The notes under the pieces are model-generated. The model worked only from the letters and a program-made list of their open reading frames with translations, ran no database searches and was not told the DNA's origin. The translations under genes and the position numbers were made by a program. This document shows positions 26,942 to 36,617 of a DNA stretch of 64,000 bases, one piece after another; positions within the stretch are counted from its first letter, which is position 1, and every line of letters begins with the position of its first letter. The DNA is from Lacinutrix sp. C3R15 (GTDB lineage Bacteria > Bacteroidota > Bacteroidia > Flavobacteriales > Flavobacteriaceae). The DNA lies in NCBI RefSeq assembly GCF_018860825.1, contig NZ_JAHKPZ010000031.1:86218-150217 (forward strand), read 5' to 3'.

Positions 26942-29857
26942 ATGAAAAATGCTTTAAAATCACTTCAAAGCCAGTTAATTGGCGACTTATATCATGATGA
27001 TTTAATGCGTTCTATATACGCAACAGACGCTTCGGTTTACAGAAGATTACCTCTAGCAGTCGCTTTTCCTAAAAACAAAAAGGATATAAAATTACTTATT
27101 GCTTTTGCAAAAAATAATAACACCTCTTTAATTCCTAGAACTGCAGGTACATCTCTGGCAGGACAATGTGTTGGTGAAGGCATTGTGGTAGATGTTTCTA
27201 AGTATTTTACTTCTATTTTAAGCCTTAATAAAGAAGAAAAAACAGTAACAGTACAGCCTGGAGTAGTGCGTGATGCACTTAATAATTACTTAAAGCCTTT
27301 TGGTTTGTTTTTTGGTCCAAATACTTCCACGTCTAATCGTTGTATGATTGGAGGAATGGTAGGTAATAATTCTTCAGGAACCACCTCTATTCAATATGGT
27401 GTAACCAGAGATAAGGTTTTAGAAATGCATACTATATTAAGTGATGGTAGTGATGTTGTCTTTACAGAATTATCTGCAGAAGCATTTAATGACAAAACAA
27501 AACTTGATACCTTAGAAGGAAAAATTTATAAAAGTATATTTTCAGAATTAGCTCTTGAAGCTGTTCAAGAACAAATAAAAAAAGAGTTTCCAAATCCAGA
27601 AATACATAGAAGAAATACAGGATATGCAATAGATGAGTTAATAAAAACAAGTGTTTTTTCAGAATCAGACTCTAATTTTAATATGTGTAAATTACTTTCT
27701 GGTAGTGAAGGTACACTTGCATTTACCACGCAAATTACATTAAAACTAGATACGCTTCCGCCAACAGAAAGTATTATGGTTGCTGCACATTTTAAGAGTA
27801 TTGCAGATTGCTTAAAAAGTGTAGAAAACGTGATGCAACATAATTTGCATACTTGTGAAATGATGGATAAAACTATTTTAGATTTAACCAAACACAATAA
27901 AACACAACAAGAAAACAGGCAGTTTATTCAAGGTGATCCGGAAGCCATATTAATGTGTGAAGTGCGAGGAAACACCATTGAAGAAGCTAAAAAACAAGCA
28001 GAAGCACTTGTAAAATCTATTAATAAACAAGGTTTAAGTTATGCAAACCCTTTATTAGTGGATAGCGCTATTAATAAAGCGGTAGAATTAAGAAAAGCAG
28101 GCTTAGGTTTGCTGGGTAATATGATTGGCGATAAAAAAACGGTTGCTTGTATAGAAGATACAGTAGTAGCTTTACCAGATTTAGCTAATTATATTGAAGC
28201 ATTTTCTGGGTTAATGAAAACCTACAATCAAAAAGCAGTATATTATGCGCATGCAGGTGCAGGAGAACTACATTTAAGACCTATTTTAAATTTAAAGAAA
28301 AAGGAAGATATTGTTTTGTTTAGAAAAATAACAACAGATGTAGCTAAGTTAGTAAAACAATACAATGGCTCTATGAGTGGTGAGCATGGTGATGGTATTG
28401 TTCGTGCAGAATTTATTCCGTTAATGATTGGTGCTGCTAATTATAAAATTATAAAACGCATAAAAGCTACTTTTGATGCTGCTAACATTTTTAATCCTGG
28501 TAAGATTGTAGATGCGTATGCTATGGATGAAAATTTACGCTACCAGGCAGATAGAGTAGAGCCACAAATAGAAACCTTATTAGATTTTTCAGAATCACAA
28601 GGTATTCTTCGTGCTACTGAAAAATGTAATGGTTCTGGTGATTGTAGAAAGCTTCCAGAATTTGGTGGTACCATGTGCCCAAGTTATAGAGCAACAAAAA
28701 ACGAGAAAGATACCACTAGAGCAAGAGCAAATGCCTTGCGTGAATTTTTAACAAACTCAGAGAAAGCTAATAAATTTAACCATCAAGAATTAAAACAGGT
28801 TTTTGATTTATGTTTAAGTTGTAAAGCGTGTTCTAGTGAGTGCCCAAGTAGTGTAGATGTTGCTAGTTTAAAAGCTGAGTTTTTATACCAATATCAAAAA
28901 GAAAATGGGGTTTCTTTACGTACCAAATTGTTTGCGTATAACAACCAATTAAATCAACTTGGTAGCGTTTTTCCGAAGCTTACCAATTTTATGTTTTCTA
29001 ATCAAATTACTGCTTCTATTTTAAAAAAATCTTTCGGAATTGCCAAAAAAAGAAACCTTCCTTTAATATCAAGTAAAAGTTTAAATAAACAATTTAAACA
29101 CGCTAAAAACAAGAGTATTACAAATAAATACATTAAAACAGTTTATTTGTTTAATGATGAATTTACAAACTTTTTAGACACACCCATTGGATTAGATGCT
29201 ATTCATCTTTTACAACAACTTAATTATAAAGTTTTACTTGTAAATCATGAAGAATCCGGACGTACGTTTTTGTCTAAGGGCTTATTAAAACAAGCTAAAA
29301 AAGTTGCTGTTAAAAATGTAGAAATATTCAAGGATTTAATTACAGAAGAAACACCACTAATAGGTATTGAGCCTTCAGCGATTTTAACGTTTAAAGATGA
29401 ATATATAAAACTTGTTTCAGATAAAGTTTCTGCTAAAAAAATTGCTAAAAACACTTTTTTAATTGAAGCTTTTCTTCAGCAAGAAATAGCCTTAGGAAAT
29501 ATAAGTGCTTCGCAGTTTACTAAAGAAGAAAAAACGATTAAGTTTCATGGGCATTGCCACCAAAAGGCACAAGATAATCAGTTGTCTAGTTTTACTATTT
29601 TAAATCTTCCAGAAAACTATAAAGTAACTATTATACCTAGTGGCTGTTGTGGTATGGCAGGAAGTTTTGGGTATGAAAAAGAGCATTTTGAGGTTAGTAT
29701 GCAAATTGGAGAACAAACATTATTTCCCGCAGTAAGAAAAGCAAGTAAAGAGACAATTATAGCTGCAAATGGTACAAGTTGTAGACACCAAATAAAAGAT
29801 GGTACTCAGCGTGAAGCAATGCATCCTGTTTCTATATTAAAAAATGCCTTATTATGA
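26942..29857 (+). CDS. FAD/Fe-S 2-hydroxyacid dehydrogenase (YdiJ/GlcD-GlcF type)
   Basis: A 971-residue protein combining a FAD_binding_4 domain (residues 30-210, PRTAGTSLAGQCVGEGIVVD and GGMVGNNSSGTTS), a FAD-oxidase C domain (to about 530, SGEHGDGIVRAEF and NPGKIVD), two Fe-S segments (Cys562 region GDCRKLPEFGG; Cys624/627/630/634) and a C-terminal CCG-type region (GHCHQKA, PSGCCGMAGSFGYE). The order matches E. coli YdiJ, a D-2-hydroxyglutarate dehydrogenase of about 1,018 residues, and D-lactate dehydrogenases. I infer oxidation of a D-2-hydroxyacid to the quinone pool or another acceptor. The last six bases overlap the convergent phosphoesterase gene. Confidence 0.9.
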   Translation: MKNALKSLQSQLIGDLYHDDLMRSIYATDASVYRRLPLAVAFPKNKKDIKLLIAFAKNNNTSLIPRTAGTSLAGQCVGEGIVVDVSKYFTSILSLNKEEKTVTVQPGVVRDALNNYLKPFGLFFGPNTSTSNRCMIGGMVGNNSSGTTSIQYGVTRDKVLEMHTILSDGSDVVFTELSAEAFNDKTKLDTLEGKIYKSIFSELALEAVQEQIKKEFPNPEIHRRNTGYAIDELIKTSVFSESDSNFNMCKLLSGSEGTLAFTTQITLKLDTLPPTESIMVAAHFKSIADCLKSVENVMQHNLHTCEMMDKTILDLTKHNKTQQENRQFIQGDPEAILMCEVRGNTIEEAKKQAEALVKSINKQGLSYANPLLVDSAINKAVELRKAGLGLLGNMIGDKKTVACIEDTVVALPDLANYIEAFSGLMKTYNQKAVYYAHAGAGELHLRPILNLKKKEDIVLFRKITTDVAKLVKQYNGSMSGEHGDGIVRAEFIPLMIGAANYKIIKRIKATFDAANIFNPGKIVDAYAMDENLRYQADRVEPQIETLLDFSESQGILRATEKCNGSGDCRKLPEFGGTMCPSYRATKNEKDTTRARANALREFLTNSEKANKFNHQELKQVFDLCLSCKACSSECPSSVDVASLKAEFLYQYQKENGVSLRTKLFAYNNQLNQLGSVFPKLTNFMFSNQITASILKKSFGIAKKRNLPLISSKSLNKQFKHAKNKSITNKYIKTVYLFNDEFTNFLDTPIGLDAIHLLQQLNYKVLLVNHEESGRTFLSKGLLKQAKKVAVKNVEIFKDLITEETPLIGIEPSAILTFKDEYIKLVSDKVSAKKIAKNTFLIEAFLQQEIALGNISASQFTKEEKTIKFHGHCHQKAQDNQLSSFTILNLPENYKVTIIPSGCCGMAGSFGYEKEHFEVSMQIGEQTLFPAVRKASKETIIAANGTSCRHQIKDGTQREAMHPVSILKNALL

Positions 29858-30697
29858 TTTTTTAGTGCTTTGGTCTACAATGGTTATTGCGGCAATTAAA
29901 TCTTTCATTTCCATTTCTTTAATGTCTTCATCGGCAAAAAAAGGAGATAGCTTGTCTTTGTTGTAATTGTATATTTTCCAACGTTTAAATTGATATTCTA
30001 ACGCTGTAAAATTTTCAACCCAATCGCCAGAATTTAAATAAGTAGTCTTACCGTTTTTGTTGGCTTTAACTATCATTTTTGGTTGGTGTATATGTCCGCA
30101 AATAACATAGTCATAACCATTTTCTATAGCTAAATCTGTTGCAACTTCTTCAAAATCATTGATGTATTTAACAGCACCTTTTACGCTGTTTTTTATTTTT
30201 TTGGAAAGCGAATAACGTTCTTTTCCTAAATTGATTAAGCACCAATTAATAAATCTGTTGATAACAATAAGTAAGTCATAACCATAACCACCAAGCTTTG
30301 CTAGCCATTTAGCGTTTTGAATAGATACATCAAAAACATCACCATGAAAAAACCATGCTTTTTTGCCATCTAGTTCGGTAATATATTTATCTACAATAGA
30401 AATTTTACCAATATGTGAGTTGCTAAACTTTCGTAGCATTTCATCATGGTTTCCTGTAATGTAAATTACTTCGGTACCATTAGAAGCCATGGTAATAATT
30501 TTTTTAATTACTTTTAAATGTGCAGAAGGAAAATAACGCTTGCTAAATTGCCAAATATCTATAATATCACCATTTAATATTAATTTTTTAGGCTCTATAC
30601 TGTTTAGGTATGTTAGTAGTTGTTTGGCATGACAACCAAAAGTTCCTAAATGTACATCAGATATTACAGCAATTTCAACTTTTCGTTTAATTTTCAA
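29852..30697 (-). CDS. LpxH-like UDP-2,3-diacylglucosamine diphosphatase
   Basis: A 281-residue calcineurin-type metallophosphoesterase. The metal ligands appear as SDVHLGTFGC, GDIIDIWQF, GNHDEML, HGDVFD and CGHIHQP. The catalytic step in lipid A synthesis is hydrolysis of UDP-2,3-diacylglucosamine; flavobacterial proteins of this type are annotated as that enzyme, sometimes as LpxH-like. The usual LpxH length is about 240, so the extra C-terminal segment (LEYQFKRWKIYNYNKDKLSP) is family-specific. It has no lipid A neighbour here. The 3' end overlaps the convergent dehydrogenase gene. Confidence 0.85.
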   Translation of the reverse strand: MKIKRKVEIAVISDVHLGTFGCHAKQLLTYLNSIEPKKLILNGDIIDIWQFSKRYFPSAHLKVIKKIITMASNGTEVIYITGNHDEMLRKFSNSHIGKISIVDKYITELDGKKAWFFHGDVFDVSIQNAKWLAKLGGYGYDLLIVINRFINWCLINLGKERYSLSKKIKNSVKGAVKYINDFEEVATDLAIENGYDYVICGHIHQPKMIVKANKNGKTTYLNSGDWVENFTALEYQFKRWKIYNYNKDKLSPFFADEDIKEMEMKDLIAAITIVDQSTKKS

Positions 30698-30891
30698 AAC
30701 AATAATGTTTTAGTTTATTAATATTACAAATTACACGATTATATGTTATTTAAATATTACCTATTAATTATATAATTAATAGCATATTGTAAAGTTTATG
30801 TTTCCAAATATTGCGCAATAATTTTAAATGCATTTTCATTTCTGTAATAATAGATTTACATTAGCAACAAATATTTAGTATATACATTATA

Positions 30892-31950
30892 ATGGCTGGA
30901 AATTCTATAGGAAATATATTTAAAGTTACCACTTTTGGGGAGTCTCACGGAATAGCAATTGGTGGAATAATTGATGGTTGTCCGTCAGGAATTACATTAG
31001 ATTTTGATGCTATTCAAAACGAATTAAACCGAAGAAAACCTGGTCAATCTGAAATCGTTACTCAGCGTAAAGAACCAGATACAGTAGAGTTTCTTTCAGG
31101 TATTTTTGAAGGTGTAACCACAGGAACATCTATAGGATTTACTATTAAAAATGCAAATCAAAAATCTAAAGATTATTCGCATATCAAAGATGTTTATCGT
31201 CCTAGTCATGCAGATTATACTTATGATAAAAAGTATGGCGTTCGTGACTATAGAGGAGGAGGACGAAGCTCTGCTAGGGAAACAGCTTGTAGAGTAGTTG
31301 CAGGAGCCATAGCAAAACAAGTGCTAAAAGAGGTGAAAATAAATGCATTTACCTCTTCTGTAGGTGAAATATTTATAGATAAACCATACCAGGATTTAGA
31401 TTTTTCTAAAACCGAAACAAATATAGTACGTTGTCCTGATGAAAAAATTGCAGAACAAATGATTGCTAGAATTAAAGAAATTAGAAAACAAGGAGATACT
31501 ATTGGTGGTACAGTAACTTGTGTATTACAAAACGTACCTGTTGGTTTAGGAGAACCTGTTTTTGATAGATTACATGCAGAACTTGGTAAGGCAATGTTGT
31601 CTATAAACGCAGTAAAAGGATTTGAATACGGAAGTGGTTTTTGTGGTGCTAAAATGAAAGGTAGTGAACACAATGATATTTTTAATGCAGACGGAAGTAC
31701 GAAAAGCAACCTTTCTGGTGGTATTCAAGGAGGAATAAGTAACGGAATGGACATTTATTTTCGTGTTGCCTTTAAACCTGTTGCAACCATCATGCAAAAA
31801 CAAGAAACAATAAATAGTGATGGCGAAATTGTAGAAATGCAAGGAAAAGGAAGACACGACCCTTGTGTTGTACCTCGAGCGATACCAATAGTAGAAGCAA
31901 TGGCTGCCATGGTTTTAGCAGATTATTATTTGTTAAATAAAATGCATTAA
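30892..31950 (+). CDS. aroC: Chorismate synthase
   Basis: A 352-residue enzyme converting 5-enolpyruvylshikimate 3-phosphate to chorismate with reduced FMN. Diagnostic segments are [21 protein letters not shown] at the N-terminus, [37 protein letters not shown] and [16 protein letters not shown], which together cover the three chorismate synthase signatures. Length is normal. No other aromatic pathway genes are nearby. The 194-bp upstream gap holds no recognised element beyond A/T-rich sequence. Confidence 0.98.
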   Translation: MAGNSIGNIFKVTTFGESHGIAIGGIIDGCPSGITLDFDAIQNELNRRKPGQSEIVTQRKEPDTVEFLSGIFEGVTTGTSIGFTIKNANQKSKDYSHIKDVYRPSHADYTYDKKYGVRDYRGGGRSSARETACRVVAGAIAKQVLKEVKINAFTSSVGEIFIDKPYQDLDFSKTETNIVRCPDEKIAEQMIARIKEIRKQGDTIGGTVTCVLQNVPVGLGEPVFDRLHAELGKAMLSINAVKGFEYGSGFCGAKMKGSEHNDIFNADGSTKSNLSGGIQGGISNGMDIYFRVAFKPVATIMQKQETINSDGEIVEMQGKGRHDPCVVPRAIPIVEAMAAMVLADYYLLNKMH

Positions 31951-32066
31951 TATATTTTATAAAACAACCAGCACAAAAAAGTGAATGGCTTGAATTTTAT
32001 ACAGAAGTATACATACATTTAATAAATAAAAAAGTTTAATATAACAGGTAATTACCTTGGCTTAAG

Positions 32067-33398
32067 ATGCTTATGAAGAAATTAGAACTACACTGGAAAA
32101 TATTAATAGGAATGCTACTTGGTTTAGTATTTGGTTTTATAATGTTGCAAATATCTTGGGGAAAAGACTTTACAACAGACTGGATAAAACCAATAGGAAC
32201 CATATTTGTAAAGCTTCTTAAACTTATTGCTGTTCCGTTAATTCTAGCTTCTCTTATTAAAGGTATTTCAGATTTAAAAGACATTTCAAAATTTAAAAAT
32301 ATTGGTATTCGTACTATAATAACCTATGTTTTAACTACTGTTATAGCTATTACTATTGGTTTATTATTAGTAAATATTATTGCTCCTGGAGATGGAATTT
32401 CTGAAGAAACCATTAATAAACTTACAGAAACATACTCTAATAATAGTAGTGTACAAGCAAAAATAGCAGAAGCTTCAAAACAAAAAGATAGTGGTCCTTT
32501 ACAGTTTTTAGAAGATATGGTTCCTGAAAATGCCTTTTCTGCAATGAGTAATAATAAGCTAATGTTGCAAGTTATTTTCTTTTCTATCTTTTTAGGAATA
32601 TCTATGTTGCTTATTGGTGAAAAGAGAGCAGAACCAATGAAAAATTTCTTCGACTCTTTAAATGATATCGTCCTTAAAATGGTAGACTTAATCATGCTAA
32701 CTGCTCCTATAGCTGTTTTTGCATTACTAGCAAATGTTGTAGTGTCTTCAGATGATCCTGACTTGTTATTGGCATTAGTAAAATATGCAGGTGTAGTTGT
32801 ACTTGGCTTAGCATTAATGGTTGTTTTTTATTGTGTTTTAGTAGCAACTGTAGCTAAGAAAAATCCGTTTTGGTTTTTAAAAGAAATTAGTCCAGCACAA
32901 TTATTAGCATTTTCTACAAGTAGTAGTGCAGCAACATTACCTGTAACTATGGAGCGTGTAGAAGAGCATATTGGTGTAGATAAAGAAGTATCTAGTTTTG
33001 TTTTGCCTGTAGGTGCTACCATAAATATGGATGGTACCAGTTTATATCAAGCTGTAGCAGCTGTTTTTATAGCGCAAGCTTTAGCCTTTGATTTAAGTTT
33101 TGCAGACCAATTAACAATTGTACTTACGGCATTATTAGCATCTATTGGTAGTGCAGCAGTTCCTGGAGCAGGAATGGTTATGTTAGTAATTGTACTTGAA
33201 TCTATTGGCTTTCCTGCAGATAAATTAGCCATTGGTTTAGCGCTTATTTTTGCTGTAGACAGACCTTTAGATATGTGCAGAACAGTAATAAATGTAACAG
33301 GAGACGCTGCAGTTTCAATGATAGTTGCTAAATCTGTGGGTAAACTAGGCGAACCAAAAGTTAAAAATTGGGACGATAACTATGAAGAAGTTAAGTAA
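32067..33398 (+). CDS. Dicarboxylate/amino acid:cation symporter (DAACS)
   Basis: A 443-residue transporter of the sodium:dicarboxylate symporter family. It has eight or more hydrophobic helices. The re-entrant serine-rich hairpin is AFSTSSSAATLPVT near residue 284, and the sodium and substrate site is NMDGTSLYQAVAAVFIAQAL near residue 318; VPGAGMVMLVIVLES and AVDRPLDMCRTVINVTGD follow as the HP2 and TM8 regions. The likely substrates are C4-dicarboxylates, glutamate or aspartate, taken up with sodium or protons. It stands alone between aroC and the GshB operon. Confidence 0.94.
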   Translation: MLMKKLELHWKILIGMLLGLVFGFIMLQISWGKDFTTDWIKPIGTIFVKLLKLIAVPLILASLIKGISDLKDISKFKNIGIRTIITYVLTTVIAITIGLLLVNIIAPGDGISEETINKLTETYSNNSSVQAKIAEASKQKDSGPLQFLEDMVPENAFSAMSNNKLMLQVIFFSIFLGISMLLIGEKRAEPMKNFFDSLNDIVLKMVDLIMLTAPIAVFALLANVVVSSDDPDLLLALVKYAGVVVLGLALMVVFYCVLVATVAKKNPFWFLKEISPAQLLAFSTSSSAATLPVTMERVEEHIGVDKEVSSFVLPVGATINMDGTSLYQAVAAVFIAQALAFDLSFADQLTIVLTALLASIGSAAVPGAGMVMLVIVLESIGFPADKLAIGLALIFAVDRPLDMCRTVINVTGDAAVSMIVAKSVGKLGEPKVKNWDDNYEEVK

Positions 33399-33486
33399 TA
33401 ATTTTTCTTTTTTCTTTTAATCCTTTTAGTTTTTAAACAGCCTTTGTTGCTCTATCTATAATTATTAGGTCTAAATATTTTTTATG

Positions 33487-33518
33487 TTTGTCTAGCGTAA
33501 AAATTATTTTTAAATTTA
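33487..33518 (+). promoter_or_regulatory. Promoter of the GshB operon
   Basis: A -33 TTTG (33487-33490) is followed after 20 bases by TAAATTTA (33511-33518), one base off the TAnnTTTG box. Spacing fits the Bacteroidota sigma factor and gives a leader of about 20 bases before the ATG at 33545. Confidence 0.5.
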
Positions 33519-33544
33519 GCTAAACTAACCTAAATATAAAAAAT

Positions 33545-34582
33545 ATGAATATTTGCTTTATAATGTATCCATGGAATGAGATTGATGCAGAAAACGATAC
33601 AAGTTTAGCTTTAATTAAAGAATGTGCTAAAAGAGGCCATGGTGTTGCCATGTGTACACCTGCAAACCTAACCATTAGAGATAGTGTTACCAGTGCTTTT
33701 TGTAATGTAATAGGAAGAATGGAAAAAGTACCCAATTCTTTAAAAGCTTTTTATAATAAAGTAAAGTTAAGAGAAGAAATGCTACCTCTAGCTGGTTTTG
33801 ATGCTATATTTTTTAGAGCAAACCCTCCTTTAGATCCAATCATGCTTAACTTTTTAGATTCTGTAAAAGATGATGTGTTTATTATAAATTCTATTGAAGG
33901 AATGCGTGAAGCAAACAATAAACTGTATACAGCAGCTTTTGGTGATGCACACAGTAATATTATACCCAATACACATGTGTCTAAAAACAAAAACTATTTG
34001 GTACAACAAATCAAAGAATCTAAAGCAGATAAAATGATTATTAAACCACTAAATGGTTTTGGTGGTTCTGGTGTAATTCTTATTGAAAAATCTGCAATGA
34101 GTAATATTAACTCTTTGCTAGATTTTTATATAAATAGTTCTGACGGAAGCTCTAACTACGTTATACTTCAAGATTATATTGAAGGAGCAGACCAAGGAGA
34201 TGTTCGTATTTTATTATTGAATGGAGAACCTGTTGGTGCTATGAAACGTATTCCTGGTGAAGAAGACCATCGTTCTAATGTATCTGCAGGTGGAAGCATT
34301 GCAAAACATACACTTACTAAAGAAGAAAAAGCATTGTGTAAACAAATAGGGCCTAAACTAGTAAAAGACGGACTTTACTTTGTTGGAATTGATGTTATTG
34401 GAGGGAAATTAGTAGAAGTAAATGTCATGTCACCAGGCGGAATTACCTATATTAATAAAGTATATAAAAGCAAAGTAAAAGTAGAAGAACGTGTTATTGA
34501 TTTTCTAGAAAGTAAAGTATTAGATAAGTTGCAGGCTTTTGACAGACGTTCGCGTTTACGTAAAACCGTTGAAGAAGCTTAA
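33545..34582 (+). CDS. Glutathione synthase-like ATP-grasp ligase
   Basis: A 345-residue ATP-grasp enzyme with the GshB layout: N-terminal RNLTIRD-like substrate region (ANLTIRDSVTSAF), LREEMLPLAGFDAIFFRANPPLDP, the ATP-binding MIIKPLNGFGGSGVILIE, LQDYIEGADQGDVRILLLNG and GLYFVGIDVIGGKLVEVNVMSPGGI with the metal ligands. GshB joins gamma-glutamylcysteine and glycine. I withhold the symbol: bshA shows this organism probably makes bacillithiol, no gshA is seen, and the gene heads an operon with a rhodanese, an N-formylglutamate amidohydrolase-like protein and a metallopeptidase, so the true substrate may be a different amino-acid or peptide conjugate. Confidence 0.88.
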   Translation: MNICFIMYPWNEIDAENDTSLALIKECAKRGHGVAMCTPANLTIRDSVTSAFCNVIGRMEKVPNSLKAFYNKVKLREEMLPLAGFDAIFFRANPPLDPIMLNFLDSVKDDVFIINSIEGMREANNKLYTAAFGDAHSNIIPNTHVSKNKNYLVQQIKESKADKMIIKPLNGFGGSGVILIEKSAMSNINSLLDFYINSSDGSSNYVILQDYIEGADQGDVRILLLNGEPVGAMKRIPGEEDHRSNVSAGGSIAKHTLTKEEKALCKQIGPKLVKDGLYFVGIDVIGGKLVEVNVMSPGGITYINKVYKSKVKVEERVIDFLESKVLDKLQAFDRRSRLRKTVEEA

Positions 34583-34616
34583 AAACAGTTTTCACAATTT
34601 AGTAATCTAAATAATT

Positions 34617-35783
34617 ATGTCTAATCTAAAACTAGATAGCTCTATAGTTTCTGTAAATTGGTTGCATAAAAACATACATGCACCTAATCTTATTATTTTA
34701 AATGCTACTATACCAAAAGTTACAGTTGCTAAGGATGCTACTTTAGAAGCGTTTCAAATACCAAATGCCATATTTTTTGATATTAAAAAGAAGTTTAGTA
34801 ATGTAGAAGATGCTTTTCCTAGTGCATTTCCTTCACAAGAAACTTTTACAAATTCTGCTCAAGAGTTAGGTATAAATAAGGATTCGGTAATTGTTGTGTA
34901 TGATGAAAAAGGAATTTATTCTAGCGCAAGAGCTTGGTGGTTATTTAAAGCCTTTGGTCATGATAATGTAGCTGTTTTAAACGGAGGTTTTCCAGAATGG
35001 AATAGAAAAAAATTACCTGTAGAAAACAAAAAAGAGCACAAAACAACAAATGGTAATTTTCAAGCAAAAGCTCAAGATGGCTACATGGTTTTTTTTGATA
35101 CTATTTTAAAAATTCAAGAAGACTCAAAATATACTATTTTAGATGCTAGATCTGCTCAAAGATTTAATGCAGAAGTACCTGAACCTAGAAAAGGATTACG
35201 CAGTGGCAACATACCCAATTCTAAAAATCTGCCATTTGAAAATCTTTTAGAAAACAACCAATTACGACCAAAAGAAGAAATACAAACTATTTTTAACCAA
35301 GTAACAAATCAACAAGAAAATCTGGTTTTTAGTTGTGGTTCTGGTATTACAGCCTGTGTTTTAGCACTAGCAGCAACAGAACTTGGTTATACAAACATTT
35401 GTGTTTATGATGGCTCATGGACAGAATACGGAAGTTTAATTACAAATAATAAAACCATGCATTGGACAAAAAATGAACTCATTGCTTATACTTTATTATA
35501 TGCTGCAAATTCAAACTTTGAAGAAGATAATAAAGAAAGAAACCTAATCATTGAAAAAGTAAACATGCAAACCTTTCAAAAAATTCATGATGAGTTTGAT
35601 GCAGATAATGATTACCAAAGTATACAGAAAATTCAAAAAGGGTTACAAGAGCATGATTTTACACAAAAAGATGTAAATAAGTTACTTTTAGAAATTAAAA
35701 ACATGTTTTTTGTCGATGGAAATTTTGATGTTTATGAACGTATTATGTACAGAAGTTTAAATAAATTATTATCTGTAGAATAA
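34617..35783 (+). CDS. Sulfurtransferase (tandem rhodanese) with C-terminal TerB-like extension
   Basis: A 388-residue protein. Two rhodanese domains span residues 5-130 and 150-285. The second carries the catalytic Cys240 in the loop SCGSGITACVLALAATELGY, matching thiosulfate or 3-mercaptopyruvate sulfurtransferases, which are about 280 residues. The extra 100 residues include HDEFDADNDYQSIQKIQKGL and MFFVDGNFDVYERIMYRSL, a pattern close to TerB-like helical domains (xxDGxxxxxE). That domain identity is inference. The stop overlaps the next start by one base (TAATG). It should move a sulfane sulfur for its operon. Confidence 0.87.
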   Translation: MSNLKLDSSIVSVNWLHKNIHAPNLIILNATIPKVTVAKDATLEAFQIPNAIFFDIKKKFSNVEDAFPSAFPSQETFTNSAQELGINKDSVIVVYDEKGIYSSARAWWLFKAFGHDNVAVLNGGFPEWNRKKLPVENKKEHKTTNGNFQAKAQDGYMVFFDTILKIQEDSKYTILDARSAQRFNAEVPEPRKGLRSGNIPNSKNLPFENLLENNQLRPKEEIQTIFNQVTNQQENLVFSCGSGITACVLALAATELGYTNICVYDGSWTEYGSLITNNKTMHWTKNELIAYTLLYAANSNFEEDNKERNLIIEKVNMQTFQKIHDEFDADNDYQSIQKIQKGLQEHDFTQKDVNKLLLEIKNMFFVDGNFDVYERIMYRSLNKLLSVE

Positions 35784-36610
35784 TGCAAAAACTTAGTGTA
35801 ACACAAATAGTTTCTAAAATAGAAGCAGAAGAATGTTTTCATGCAGTAGCATCAGATTACTCTTTTACCATTAAAATTGACACCTATACACACTATGTTT
35901 GTGGTGCTGTACACGATGGCCATCAATTTAGAAAAGAACTTTGGGATAATTGCTTACATAGTGAATATGAACGTTGGTATGAAGAAGATCCAGAAACCAA
36001 AAATATGGTGCAATCGCATCCTATAGTTATTGCAGGAATGGATTCTAGATTTGAATATGATTTAAATCGAGCTCCAGAAACAGCAATTTATACAGATGCT
36101 TGGGGAAAACAACTTTGGAAACAACAGCTGCCTGAAGCTATGATAGCTAAAAGCTTAGCTAAACACACTAATTTTTACCACGTAGTACATGCATTAATTA
36201 AAAAATTAGAAGAAAAATTTGGTGTTTGTATCGTGTATGATATGCATAGTTATAATTGGAAACGCTGGACAAGAGAAGTGCCAACCTGGAATTTAGGAAC
36301 CTCAAACCTAGATACGAATAGATTTGGTGAAACTATAGAATCTTGGAGAAACAGTTTGAGTAAAATGCAACTGCCAAACCATATAAAAAGTACTTCAAAA
36401 ATTAACGATACCTTTCAAGGCAACGGTTATTTCTTAAAATATATAACCAATAACTTTAAAAATACATTAGTTTTGGCAACAGAAATAGCCAAAGTATACT
36501 GTGATGAGTACGAGCAAATTCTATATCCAGAAGTGGTAGCTGCTGTTGAAAAAGAATTGCACAGCAAACTACCAGAACATGCAGCGGCATTTTACAAAAA
36601 GCACAGATAG
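35783..36610 (+). CDS. N-formylglutamate amidohydrolase-like (FGase) protein
   Basis: A 275-residue protein. The family zinc site is suggested by VYDMHSYNW, with flanking HYVCGAVHDGHQFRKELWDN near residue 30 and the C-terminal LATEIAKVYCDEYEQ. Classical N-formylglutamate amidohydrolases (HutG type) release glutamate from N-formylglutamate in histidine degradation. No histidine pathway genes are nearby, so a different N-acyl or peptide substrate is plausible. It begins on the last base of the sulfurtransferase stop codon and is followed by the QEGLA gene after 7 bp, so translation is coupled. Confidence 0.85.
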   Translation: MQKLSVTQIVSKIEAEECFHAVASDYSFTIKIDTYTHYVCGAVHDGHQFRKELWDNCLHSEYERWYEEDPETKNMVQSHPIVIAGMDSRFEYDLNRAPETAIYTDAWGKQLWKQQLPEAMIAKSLAKHTNFYHVVHALIKKLEEKFGVCIVYDMHSYNWKRWTREVPTWNLGTSNLDTNRFGETIESWRNSLSKMQLPNHIKSTSKINDTFQGNGYFLKYITNNFKNTLVLATEIAKVYCDEYEQILYPEVVAAVEKELHSKLPEHAAAFYKKHR

Positions 36611-36617
36611 TTTTTAT

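Noticed and set aside
36546..36617. N-terminal extension of the QEGLA gene
   Set aside because: It lies within the FGase gene in another frame and is not family sequence; the ATG at 36618 gives normal spacing.
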